Below are positions 34,407 to 42,286 of a stretch of 64,000 nucleotides of DNA, in pieces; position 1 is the first letter of the stretch, and the number at the start of each line of letters is the position of its first letter. The notes below the pieces were generated by a model. It ran no database searches. It worked only from the letters and a program-made list of their open reading frames with translations, and was not told the DNA's origin. The stretch lies in assembly GCA_900538385.1 (NCBI GenBank), contig UWSO01000004.1, forward strand, positions 1-64,000, given 5' to 3'. The DNA comes from an uncultured Porphyromonas sp. (lineage in GTDB: Bacteria > Bacteroidota > Bacteroidia > Bacteroidales > Porphyromonadaceae). Made by a program: the position numbers and the translations under genes.

Positions 34407-35186
34407 TTACGACTCTTCGTAGAGCGCGAGGGTGAGGGTATCGCCGTCCCAGCGAGCGTAAGAGTTGTAATGGATCCAGTCGCCGAGGATGATGCAGCGA
34501 CGATCGTCGGGGAGCGATAGATTGAGCAGCAGGTGGCGGTGACCATATATATAGTAGTCTATCTCGGGGTCCTGCGGGATCAGCTCTTTGGTGTACTGCA
34601 CGAGCCACTCGTCTCGCTCTACATTCATCTGCGGATTGTGCCCAGGTCGTGACGGATCGTCGGCAGCTCGCATCTGTCGCAGGCGGTTGCGGTAAGCCCA
34701 CCGCTGTGCGAAGCCGACGGTCCAGCGAGGGTGAATCGCAGCATAGAGACACCGTGCCAGACGACTCTCGAAGGTGCCAAAGAGCCACCGCTCCTTCTTG
34801 TAGCGTAGGGCATACTCCCGATGTCCGTGTGACAGGCGGAAGGTGCGTCCTTTGAGCTGGCAGACGACCGTGTCGCGATGCACGATGACGCCTAGCTCCT
34901 TGGTAAAGTAGTCGGTGAGCCAGAGGTCGTGATTGCCCATAATGTAGTGCACCTCGACACCTCGCTCCACGAGGTCTGCCAGAGCAGCGAGGAAGCGTAC
35001 CGCCCCCCTTGGCACGACATACTTGTAGTCAAACCAGTAGTCGAGCATATCGCCCAGCAGGTAGACCGCCTCGGCGTCGTCCGCTATGGAGCGTAGCCAG
35101 GCGACCAGTCGTAGTTCAGCACGCCTAGGATCGTCGTGGTAGGGCGACCCTAGGTGTGCATCGGAGAGAAAGTATATAGCTCCCAT
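34407..35186 (-). CDS. lpxH: UDP-2,3-diacylglucosamine diphosphatase
   Basis: 259-residue calcineurin-like phosphoesterase. Metal motifs: FLSDAHLGSP (about 6-15), LLGDMLDYWFDY (about 43-54), MGNHDLWLTDYF and SHGHREY, and a late GHRHLLLN. The length and the DYWFDY segment match LpxH, which cleaves UDP-diacylglucosamine to lipid X on the inner face of the membrane. It is the fourth lipid A gene in the window, remote from the lpxD-C-A cluster, and the last gene of a five-gene minus-strand run. Confidence 0.85.
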   Translation of the reverse strand: MGAIYFLSDAHLGSPYHDDPRRAELRLVAWLRSIADDAEAVYLLGDMLDYWFDYKYVVPRGAVRFLAALADLVERGVEVHYIMGNHDLWLTDYFTKELGVIVHRDTVVCQLKGRTFRLSHGHREYALRYKKERWLFGTFESRLARCLYAAIHPRWTVGFAQRWAYRNRLRQMRAADDPSRPGHNPQMNVERDEWLVQYTKELIPQDPEIDYYIYGHRHLLLNLSLPDDRRCIILGDWIHYNSYARWDGDTLTLALYEES

Positions 35187-35212
35187 AGGTAGGGTGTCAG
35201 CAACGCTTTGCC

Positions 35213-35527
35213 CTAGAGGAAGCCCAGCTCCAGCTGTGCCTCTTCGGACATCATCGAGCTATCCCACGGTGGGTCGAAGGTGAGCTCGATGTCACACCGC
35301 TTGACGCCTTTGATGCTCTCGACCTTGATCTGTACATCCTGTAGGATAAAGTCTGCGGCCGGGCAATTGGGCGCCGTGAGTGTCATCGTGATCACCACCT
35401 TAGCTTCCTCCTCCTGTACATCCACATTGTAGATGAGACCTAGGTCGTAGATATTGACAGGGATCTCAGGGTCGTAGACGGTGCGGAGCATCTTGACGAT
35501 CTGCTCCTCTAGTTGTAGTGTCTCCAT
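35213..35527 (-). CDS. MIP18/DUF59-family iron-sulfur assembly protein (SufT-like)
   Basis: 104 residues. YDPEIPVNIYDLGLIYNVDV (about 18-37) and the conserved Cys in LTAPNCPAADF (about 70-80) define the family, which helps mature Fe-S proteins. The C-terminal FDPPWDSSMMSEEAQLELG is typical of the SufT/PaaD-like branch. It lies 6 bases after dpp11 and 26 bases before lpxH; the window holds Fe-S clients (BioB, fumarase) but no suf operon. Confidence 0.88.
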   Translation of the reverse strand: METLQLEEQIVKMLRTVYDPEIPVNIYDLGLIYNVDVQEEEAKVVITMTLTAPNCPAADFILQDVQIKVESIKGVKRCDIELTFDPPWDSSMMSEEAQLELGFL

Positions 35528-35533
35528 AGGCAG

Positions 35534-37696
35534 TTACTTAACAAGGTTCATCTCGTCGAGCAGACGCTGGCAGTGACCATACTTGTCGACCAGCATGAGG
35601 AGGTAACGAATGTCTAGGATAATGCTTCTCTGGTAGTCTGGCAGGTACTCGATGTCGCCACCGACGCCCTCCCAGTTGCGGTCAAAGTTCAGTCCAATGA
35701 GGCGCCCCTTGCTGTCGAAGACCGGGCTACCCGAGTTACCGCCCGTCGTGTGGGTCGTAGCGCAGAAGTTGACCGGCATCTCGCCATTCGGTATCGCATA
35801 GACACCATAGTCCTTCTGCTTGTAGATCTCTTTGATCTGGTCAGGCAGGGCAAACTCCCAGCTGTTGGGGTCTTCCTTTTCCATCACACCCGTGAGGGTC
35901 GTCTGATGGCCGTAGTAGACGTTGTCGCGAGGAGTATAGCCACGCACATTACCGTAGGTAAAGCGGAGCGTCAGGTTAGCATCGGGCCACACCTTGCGCG
36001 CACCCTGCATATCCATCGCACCACGCACATAGTCTCTGTGAGCCAGCTTGATCGGATCATCGTAAGCAGCCTGCTGCTCACGCATCTGGACAAAGAGATT
36101 GATGGTCGATGCGGCAAACTGCATCATCGGATCGTTCAAGAGCTGCTCACGTGAGGGAGTCTTGAGGAAAGCGTCGAAGCGTGCTGGATCAGCAAAGATC
36201 GAGCTGTCGAAGAGATGAGCCACATACGCCTGTACCGAGTGATACTGAGCCACGCCCTCACGAAGAGCTTCTGGCCAGTGCGCCTCATCGATACGCTCCG
36301 TGTAGCGCTGCAGGAGTACTGTCGCGACCTCCTTGTCGACCGTTGGATCGTAGTCCTTATTATAGAAGGCAGCGTAGCCACTACGCAGCTCGCTAATGAT
36401 CTCCTCGCGCACCTTCGGGTCACTCCACTGCTGGAGCTTCTTACCGTCAACTAGCGGTATCTGTAGGAACTCGATCGGCGTCAGGATACCCTCCATGAGG
36501 TACCACTGCACACGACGAGCCTCCCGACGCGCAGCGACACAGTCAGCGATCGTCTGGATAGCTTTGGTCACCTCGGGGCGGTTGTTGGCCTTAGCCCAGC
36601 TAGCCAACTCATCCTGCTGCGCACGCTTGGTCGCTTGTAGGTTACGGGTACGGATTGCCCAGTTGGCACCTTGAGCGCGCTTGTAGCCATTCTGCGAGTA
36701 AGCGTACTTAGCAGCGTACTGTATGTTGACCTTCTCGTCAGCGAGCATACGACGCAGCATCACCTCCTGACGCAGGCCACGCATCTCGATACGTATGTTA
36801 TTGTCTATCTCAGACCACTCGTCCACTTGCGCCTCTGTGAAGAAGTGATTGGTCGTGCCGGGGAAGCCCATGATCAGCGCAAAGTCGTCACGCTGCACGC
36901 CTGAAGTAGAGACTGCGGCAAAACGCTCTGGCTTATAAGGCACATTGTCGGCACTGTAGTCGGCTGGATTGTTGTTCTTGTCCACATAGACACGGAATAT
37001 AGAGAAGTCTCCCGTGTGGCGAGGCCACATCCAGTTGTCCGTGTCGGAGCCATACTTACCAATAGCGCTGGGCGGAGCCGCTACAAGCCGTACGTCGGTA
37101 AAGACCTTCTTGGTAAAGAGGTAGTAGCGGTTGCCCCCGTAGAAAGGCTTCAGCTCGTAACGTATGCCAGGCTGCTTCATTGCCTCCTCACCAACGATCG
37201 CAGGGATCATCTTGGTGAGCGTTGCAATGGAGAATGCCGCCATCGGATCCTCCTTGTAGGGAGACTCCTGGAGTAGCTTATTCACCTGGTCGGTCACGTT
37301 GGTGATCTTATCGATCGAGATCACCTCCAATCCAGGACAGGGCAGCTCCTCACGCATCGACTGCGTCCAGATGCCGTCACGCAGATAGTTGTGCTCTACG
37401 GCTGAATGGCTCTGTATCTGATCGTAACCACAGTGGTGGTTGGTCAAAACGAGGCCTTGGTCCGAGACGAAGACGCCTGAGCAGCCCCCGTCAAACATCA
37501 CGACCGCCCGCTGCAAGCAAGGGCCGTCGGGATTGTATATCTCCTCCACAGGGATCTGTAGCCCCTTAGCTCGGAGTTCGTCAGCTTGGTCAGCCATCTG
37601 CTCCAGTAGCCACATACCGCCATCGGCCAGTGCTACGGCCGAGAGGGTGAGACTGGTAAGCAGGAGTAGGAGTACTCTTCTTAGGTGAGTTGTCAT
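35534..37696 (-). CDS. dpp11: S46-family dipeptidyl-peptidase 11 (Asp/Glu-specific)
   Basis: 720 residues, the exact length usual for DPP11. Signal peptide 1-24. Catalytic His lies in VLTNHHCGYD (87/88), and the nucleophile is Ser655 in GGNSGSPVFD. Residue Arg673 in GLNFDRNWEGVGGD is the substrate-selecting Arg that separates acidic-specific DPP11 from DPP7, which has Gly there. The enzyme removes dipeptides with Asp or Glu at the second position from peptide N-termini in the periplasm, feeding amino acid fermentation. Product dipeptides could enter through the POT transporter at 26228. Confidence 0.93.
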   Translation of the reverse strand: MTTHLRRVLLLLLTSLTLSAVALADGGMWLLEQMADQADELRAKGLQIPVEEIYNPDGPCLQRAVVMFDGGCSGVFVSDQGLVLTNHHCGYDQIQSHSAVEHNYLRDGIWTQSMREELPCPGLEVISIDKITNVTDQVNKLLQESPYKEDPMAAFSIATLTKMIPAIVGEEAMKQPGIRYELKPFYGGNRYYLFTKKVFTDVRLVAAPPSAIGKYGSDTDNWMWPRHTGDFSIFRVYVDKNNNPADYSADNVPYKPERFAAVSTSGVQRDDFALIMGFPGTTNHFFTEAQVDEWSEIDNNIRIEMRGLRQEVMLRRMLADEKVNIQYAAKYAYSQNGYKRAQGANWAIRTRNLQATKRAQQDELASWAKANNRPEVTKAIQTIADCVAARREARRVQWYLMEGILTPIEFLQIPLVDGKKLQQWSDPKVREEIISELRSGYAAFYNKDYDPTVDKEVATVLLQRYTERIDEAHWPEALREGVAQYHSVQAYVAHLFDSSIFADPARFDAFLKTPSREQLLNDPMMQFAASTINLFVQMREQQAAYDDPIKLAHRDYVRGAMDMQGARKVWPDANLTLRFTYGNVRGYTPRDNVYYGHQTTLTGVMEKEDPNSWEFALPDQIKEIYKQKDYGVYAIPNGEMPVNFCATTHTTGGNSGSPVFDSKGRLIGLNFDRNWEGVGGDIEYLPDYQRSIILDIRYLLMLVDKYGHCQRLLDEMNLVK

Positions 37697-37732
37697 AGGT
37701 AGTTATCTTTATATAGTGTATTATTGATTCTC

Positions 37733-38206
37733 TTAGGTAGTGGGTGGTGGCGCCAGCTCTTGCGCTAGCATAGCGTTGTAGTAGCGTGGGTCGCCCGTCA
37801 CCTCACGCCCCAGCCAGGTGGGTAACGCAGGGCAATCTGTCGGGCTCGTCAGCTCCACCTCTGCCATGACCAAGCCTTCTAGTCGCCCGACGAAGCGGTC
37901 TACCTCCCACACGAAGCCCTCGTAAGGCACGTAGTAGCGCACCTTCTCGAGGCTACTGCTAGCACACTGGCGCAACATCTCCTCAGCATCAGCGACAGGG
38001 ATCGGGTACTCCCACTCGGAGCGGATCAGTCCGTCGGGGGTGGAGCATCCCTTGATGGTAAGTCTCGCCTCCTCGTCGATGATGCGCACCCGCACCGTCA
38101 CCCGTCCGTCTGCTGTCAGATAGCCCTGACGGATATGGTGGCGGTGAGACGCCTCTCGGAGGTAGTCATCACGACAGACGAGGTACTTGCGCTCGATCTC
38201 TAACAC
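37733..38206 (-). CDS. CYTH-domain protein
   Basis: 157 residues. The N-terminal ExExK motif (EIERKYLV) and alternating basic and acidic strands (VTVRVRI, EARLTIKG, RSEWEYPI, MAEVELTSP) define the CYTH triphosphate tunnel fold. Members hydrolyse inorganic or thiamine triphosphate, or act as class IV adenylate cyclases; sequence reading alone does not separate these. Short bacterial forms like this are most often triphosphatases. Lies 10 bases after the Smr/DUF2027 gene. Confidence 0.85.
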   Translation of the reverse strand: MLEIERKYLVCRDDYLREASHRHHIRQGYLTADGRVTVRVRIIDEEARLTIKGCSTPDGLIRSEWEYPIPVADAEEMLRQCASSSLEKVRYYVPYEGFVWEVDRFVGRLEGLVMAEVELTSPTDCPALPTWLGREVTGDPRYYNAMLAQELAPPPTT

Positions 38207-38216
38207 GATGTTGTCG

Positions 38217-39482
38217 TTACTTTGCTGAAATGGTAACTTCGATAGCGCCCATCGGGAAGCCGTCGAACGTGACGTCTCGATACTGCACCATCGGGTAGTC
38301 CTGCTCGATGCGGTTGATGATCAACTGATGCAGGACGCCCTGACCAGCCCCATGGATGAAGATCACCTTGCTACCACGACGATCGAGTCGCTTGTCTAGC
38401 TCACGGCGGAAGTTCTTCAGCTGATAGAGCAGCACCTCGTGCGGAGTCATCCCCGTAGCATTCGGGAGGATACGCTCCGCCTCTAGCCCCACCTTCTCGA
38501 TGGTTTGCTCGGGCGTTGCTGGCGCAACTTGTGGAGCTGCTGGGGCCTCGGGACGCTTGGGCTCAGACTTAGTCTTAGCTGTACTCTTCTTTGTAGGCTT
38601 TTGCGGTGCCTTTTGCGGTGCCTTTTGTGTAGCTGTCGCCTGCTCCGCACGCTCGATAGCACGCTGCGGCAAAGCTCCTGAGCGACTAGGCGTTGGCAGT
38701 GGCTCCTCTGCAGGAGCTTGCTGGGTGCCATCGTACGCCTCTAGGACGGGGATCACAAGCGCATCCTCATCAAAGAAGGGGTTCTCACGAAAGGAGTGAC
38801 GCTTCACCAGTTTGACCACATCAATCCGCACTTGACGCTCTACGGGTGGCATGGAGCGATATGTACGCTCAGGCTTGTAGGCGATAAACTGGAAGTGTGA
38901 GACGGCATGATCGTTGATCTCCGACGCGTCAAACTCCTCGACGAGCACCCGCATATCCGGCTCTAGGACGCCTGCTGAGCGGAGTTTGTAGCCTCCCGCT
39001 GAGGTTGTCGTGCTATAAGTGAAGAGGAGATGGTAGTTGCTCTCGTTGATCAGATAAGTTTCGTAGGGAGACTGTCCGAAGTGCTCGTACGATACAGGCA
39101 GATAGGCGACATGCACCTGTAGCTGCTCGCCTCCTGAGCGGTCAAACCAAGGGCCCTTGGAGAGAGGAGCCACAAAGCTCAAGTCTTGATCTGCGCTATC
39201 GACCACCTCTGGGGTGGCGGGAGTCGCAGTGGGCGTACTGCTTTTGTCTGGCTTTGCAGGCGGCTGCACTGCTGGCTCTTGTCGCTTCACTACGGGGGGT
39301 TTGTATGCTGGTACGAAGGTGTCACGGCTGTCCACCACGACGCATTCATGTATCGGTGTGGGTAGCTCGAAGCCGTCGGGGCCCTCGACCCACGCCACGC
39401 CACGCTCGATGCGCTTGACGACACCACCGCCCGACGCATTGAGGTAGCGGATAGTGTCTCCTACTTTTATATTCTGTGCCAT
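38217..39482 (-). CDS. DUF2027 protein with C-terminal Smr domain
   Basis: 421 residues. DUF2027 start (VGDTIRYLNASGGGVVKRI ... WVEGPDGFELPTPIHECVVVD), a beta-sandwich middle part (about 105-250), a low-complexity Lys/Pro/Ala linker (about 265-325, with repeated QKAP), then an Smr-like domain (about 330-421) with TPHEVLLYQLKNFRREL and FIHGAGQGVLHQLI. Smr domains bind or cut nucleic acid, often at stalled ribosomes; the HGAGQG loop matches the catalytic HGxGxG region. First gene of the minus-strand run. Confidence 0.85.
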   Translation of the reverse strand: MAQNIKVGDTIRYLNASGGGVVKRIERGVAWVEGPDGFELPTPIHECVVVDSRDTFVPAYKPPVVKRQEPAVQPPAKPDKSSTPTATPATPEVVDSADQDLSFVAPLSKGPWFDRSGGEQLQVHVAYLPVSYEHFGQSPYETYLINESNYHLLFTYSTTTSAGGYKLRSAGVLEPDMRVLVEEFDASEINDHAVSHFQFIAYKPERTYRSMPPVERQVRIDVVKLVKRHSFRENPFFDEDALVIPVLEAYDGTQQAPAEEPLPTPSRSGALPQRAIERAEQATATQKAPQKAPQKPTKKSTAKTKSEPKRPEAPAAPQVAPATPEQTIEKVGLEAERILPNATGMTPHEVLLYQLKNFRRELDKRLDRRGSKVIFIHGAGQGVLHQLIINRIEQDYPMVQYRDVTFDGFPMGAIEVTISAK

Positions 39483-39549
39483 TGCTTATTTCTGTTTTCT
39501 ATGCGAAGATACCAAAAATAGCCCAATCCGCTCACCTCATCGTCTTACG

Positions 39550-39675
39550 AAAATTCCATTTCCTCCGGAGGAATCGAAAAGTTCCTCCCTTGGAACTAAA
39601 AAGTTCCTCCCTTGGAACTCGAAAGTTCCTGCCTTGGAACTAAAAAGTTCCAAGAGGGGAACCATTTTTGGAACT
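39550..39675 (+). repeat. Four 16-bp palindromic boxes with exact 22-bp period (array R4)
   Basis: GTTCCTCCCTTGGAAC occurs at 39581 and 39603, GTTCCTGCCTTGGAAC at 39625 and the inverted variant GTTCCAAGAGGGGAAC at 39647. Spacers are 6 bases (TAAAAA or TCGAAA). Before them lies TTCCTCCGGAGGAA, after them GGAACCATTTTTGGAAC, which recalls the tail of repeats R1-R3. It lies about 210 bases upstream of the BspA-type gene. Confidence 0.75.
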
Positions 39676-39773
39676 CGTATATATAACGAATTCAGCACGA
39701 TACAAACGACCTACACGAGTACCCCGCTCTATGGTGTCTCACAGATCAAGGTTTTAAGGGACGCTCGATCACC

Positions 39774-39803
39774 TTGTCCTCTCGATGAGAATGGGTACAT
39801 TTG
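39774..39803 (+). promoter_or_regulatory. Promoter of the BspA-type LRR operon
   Basis: TTG (39774-39776), 19-base spacer, TACATTTG (39796-39803): a near-consensus Bacteroidota promoter, about 110 bases after the box array R4 and about 77 bases before the expected leader end at 39887. Confidence 0.6.
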
Positions 39804-39886
39804 TGGTGCTGTAGCTCTACAAAACATGATGCTAGAGCGATCAATTTCTCAAACGCTCCGATGACACTAATCAAATCACATAGTAT

Positions 39887-42286
39887 ATGAAGCATTTCTA
39901 CTCCTTATTAACCTATGCACTCTCCTTACTCTTATGGTGGGGGCTTGTGCCACTATCGGCTCAGACCACGATCGAGGTCACAGAGCCTGGCTCGCTACAG
40001 AAGAAGCTAAGCGAGACGACCGAACTGTCTAATCTAGTAATCACGGGGTCGCTCAATGCGGACGACTTCGGAGCGCTGAGAAAGACGGCTGGCATCACGA
40101 CGCTTGATCTCTCTGGCGTGGCGGTGGTCGCTGGCGGTAGCTACGAAGGCAATCCCTATCTGTCGGAGAAGGTCGAAACGGTGCCTGGCACTATGCCTGG
40201 TTACTTCCTCTTTGCGGGCGAGCTAGCAGAGAGTCTCACCACCATCACGCTACCTAACAGCGTGACTCGACTAGGTACTCGCTGCTTGCAAAATGGTGGC
40301 AAGCTGACCGAAATACATCTGCCTAGCGGACTCTCCTATGTAGGCGAATTGTCATTTGGCTGGTGCGAGAGCCTAGAGGCTATTGAGCTCCCTGAGTCGA
40401 TTGACTCGCTTGGGTCTTCAGCCTTCGAGGGGTGCAAGCTACTCGCACAGGTGGAGATACCTAGCGAGGTCAGCTATATAGGTAAGTCTCTCTTTCAGGA
40501 TTGCGCGGCGCTCTCCAAGGTAACGCTACCCGCTACGATGCGTGAGATCTCCTTCTCTACCTTTAAGGGCTGTACCTCTCTTGAGGAGCTAGACCTCCCA
40601 GAGATGCTTAGCACGATCGGCGTCTCAGCCTTCGAGGGATGCACGAGTCTCTCCGAGATACAGCTGCCACCACTGATGCGCACTATCGAGCATGACGCAT
40701 TCAATGGCTGCGTGGAACTCAAGAGTGTCACCATACAGAGTATGGCGCTGGAGACTATCGGCGACCAAGCATTTATGAACTGCAAGGCACTGAAGGAGAT
40801 CATGCTCCCTGCTGGTGTGACTAGAATCGGAGGCAACGCCTTCAGCGGTTGCGAGGCTCTTGCTAGTATCGTCTTGCCCTCTAAGCTCAAGACACTGATG
40901 GGCGGTGCTTTCGCTCGCACAGCGATTACTGAGGTGACGATACCGAACAGGTGCGAGGAGATACTCTACGGAGCTTTTGCCAATTGTAAGAGTCTAAAGA
41001 CGGTGACACTGCCTCACTCGATGCAAAAAATGAGTGACAAGGCTTTCGGTGGTTGTGAAGCGCTCAAGACTGTGATCGTGACCAATCCGACGCCCATCGT
41101 CCCTAACAAGGAGGAGGATCTAGCTGGTCTAGCCGACCTCTCCGCTATGAGCGAGCTGACGCTCGTCGTACCTGAGGGTACCAAGGCTGCTTACGCTGCT
41201 GCTGATGGGTGGAAGGCGTTTGCCAATGTATCGGAGATGCTGACGCTCACCGCTGAGGTCTCTGCCGAGAAGCCATTAGAGGGGACCATCATCGCTCTGA
41301 CGACTCCTGAGTTATACCGTGTAGTCAAGCTCACTGGTACGATAACGAGTGCCGACCTGGAAGCGCTCGCAGAGCTGCATCGTATGCAGGAGCTAGACCT
41401 CGGCGAGGTCACTTACGATGCTGAGGAGAATCCGCTAGAGGGCTTCAACTTCAAAGAGTACGCTCAGCTGCGCAAGCTGACCTATCCTAAGCAGCTCACG
41501 ACGATTCCCGCCTCTAGTTGTAGTCAAGCGATGCTTCTCGAGGAGGTAGTGCTACCAGAGGGTGTGACCAACATTGAGGAGGAAGCCTTTAGCTACTGCA
41601 CCGCACTGCGTAGTATAGCGCTACCTCAGACCGCTCTGAACCTTGGCGAGAGCGTTTTCCATGGCTGCGCTTCGCTAGAGGCAATCGTCTTCCCCGATAG
41701 CATAGAGCTAATTCCAGACTACGGCTTCTTCGACTGTGTCTCGCTGCAGGAAGTTCGCTTTCCTAAGAAGGTTGCCGACATAGGTGAGCAAGCTTTTGCC
41801 AATTGCTCACACATCAAGCAGATCTGGCTGGACGAGAACGTTAAAGAGATCAAGGAGATGGCTTTCTTCGCATGTGATGCCCTAGAGACGATCACGACGC
41901 TTCGTGAGGAGGCTCCTGTCACGTCAGAGAGCGCTTTCACCGAGGAGCATTACGAGAAGGTGATGGTCGTTGTCGCTTCAGAGGAAATCAAGGAGGCTTA
42001 CCAAGCAGCGGAGACATGGTGCAACTTTAAGAACTACAAGGTCGACCCGACGATCGCCGTTCCCATACAGCAGCCAGAGATGGTCATACCTGCTGTCGTG
42101 TACGGTGCTTTAGCTGCGCTTCATCTCGAGCTAGCTGATGCTAAGAGTCTCGTCTCTATCTACTCGCCTAGCGGTCTACAGCTAGCTTCTCATTATCTGC
42201 CTGCTGGTACTTATGAGCTGCCACTCGCAGAGGGTCTTTATATTGTTACTGTCAATCAATCAAGCTACAAGGTATATGTACGCTAA
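39887..42286 (+). CDS. BspA-type leucine-rich repeat surface protein with T9SS C-terminus
   Basis: 799 residues. Signal peptide 1-26 (ends LSAQ). Two blocks of LRR_5 (BspA/TpLRR) repeats, about 95-375 and 515-690, with the 23-residue pattern ...GxxAFxGCxxLxxIxLPxxLxxI; they are separated by a region with an AAYAAADGWKAF-type linker and a fasciclin-free strand set. The last 80 residues form a T9SS domain (LVSIYSPSGLQLASHYLPAG, GLYIVTVNQSSYKVYVR). BspA proteins of oral Bacteroidota bind fibronectin, fibrinogen and other bacteria, so adhesion is likely. The stop overlaps the start of the next gene. Confidence 0.85.
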   Translation: MKHFYSLLTYALSLLLWWGLVPLSAQTTIEVTEPGSLQKKLSETTELSNLVITGSLNADDFGALRKTAGITTLDLSGVAVVAGGSYEGNPYLSEKVETVPGTMPGYFLFAGELAESLTTITLPNSVTRLGTRCLQNGGKLTEIHLPSGLSYVGELSFGWCESLEAIELPESIDSLGSSAFEGCKLLAQVEIPSEVSYIGKSLFQDCAALSKVTLPATMREISFSTFKGCTSLEELDLPEMLSTIGVSAFEGCTSLSEIQLPPLMRTIEHDAFNGCVELKSVTIQSMALETIGDQAFMNCKALKEIMLPAGVTRIGGNAFSGCEALASIVLPSKLKTLMGGAFARTAITEVTIPNRCEEILYGAFANCKSLKTVTLPHSMQKMSDKAFGGCEALKTVIVTNPTPIVPNKEEDLAGLADLSAMSELTLVVPEGTKAAYAAADGWKAFANVSEMLTLTAEVSAEKPLEGTIIALTTPELYRVVKLTGTITSADLEALAELHRMQELDLGEVTYDAEENPLEGFNFKEYAQLRKLTYPKQLTTIPASSCSQAMLLEEVVLPEGVTNIEEEAFSYCTALRSIALPQTALNLGESVFHGCASLEAIVFPDSIELIPDYGFFDCVSLQEVRFPKKVADIGEQAFANCSHIKQIWLDENVKEIKEMAFFACDALETITTLREEAPVTSESAFTEEHYEKVMVVVASEEIKEAYQAAETWCNFKNYKVDPTIAVPIQQPEMVIPAVVYGALAALHLELADAKSLVSIYSPSGLQLASHYLPAGTYELPLAEGLYIVTVNQSSYKVYVR

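Noticed and set aside
34369..34788. 139-codon minus-strand ORF inside lpxH
   Set aside because: Out-of-frame shadow: Arg/Ser/Pro-rich composition, no domain, fully inside a clear gene.
39581..39662. CRISPR array
   Set aside because: Repeats of 16 bases with 6-base, nearly identical AT-rich spacers, and no cas genes nearby; spacers are far too short and not diverse.
42213..42275. Longer start for the plant-type LRR protein
   Set aside because: Would place 21 residues without signal character before a good signal peptide, deep inside the previous gene; ATG 42276 overlaps the stop in the way coupled genes do.
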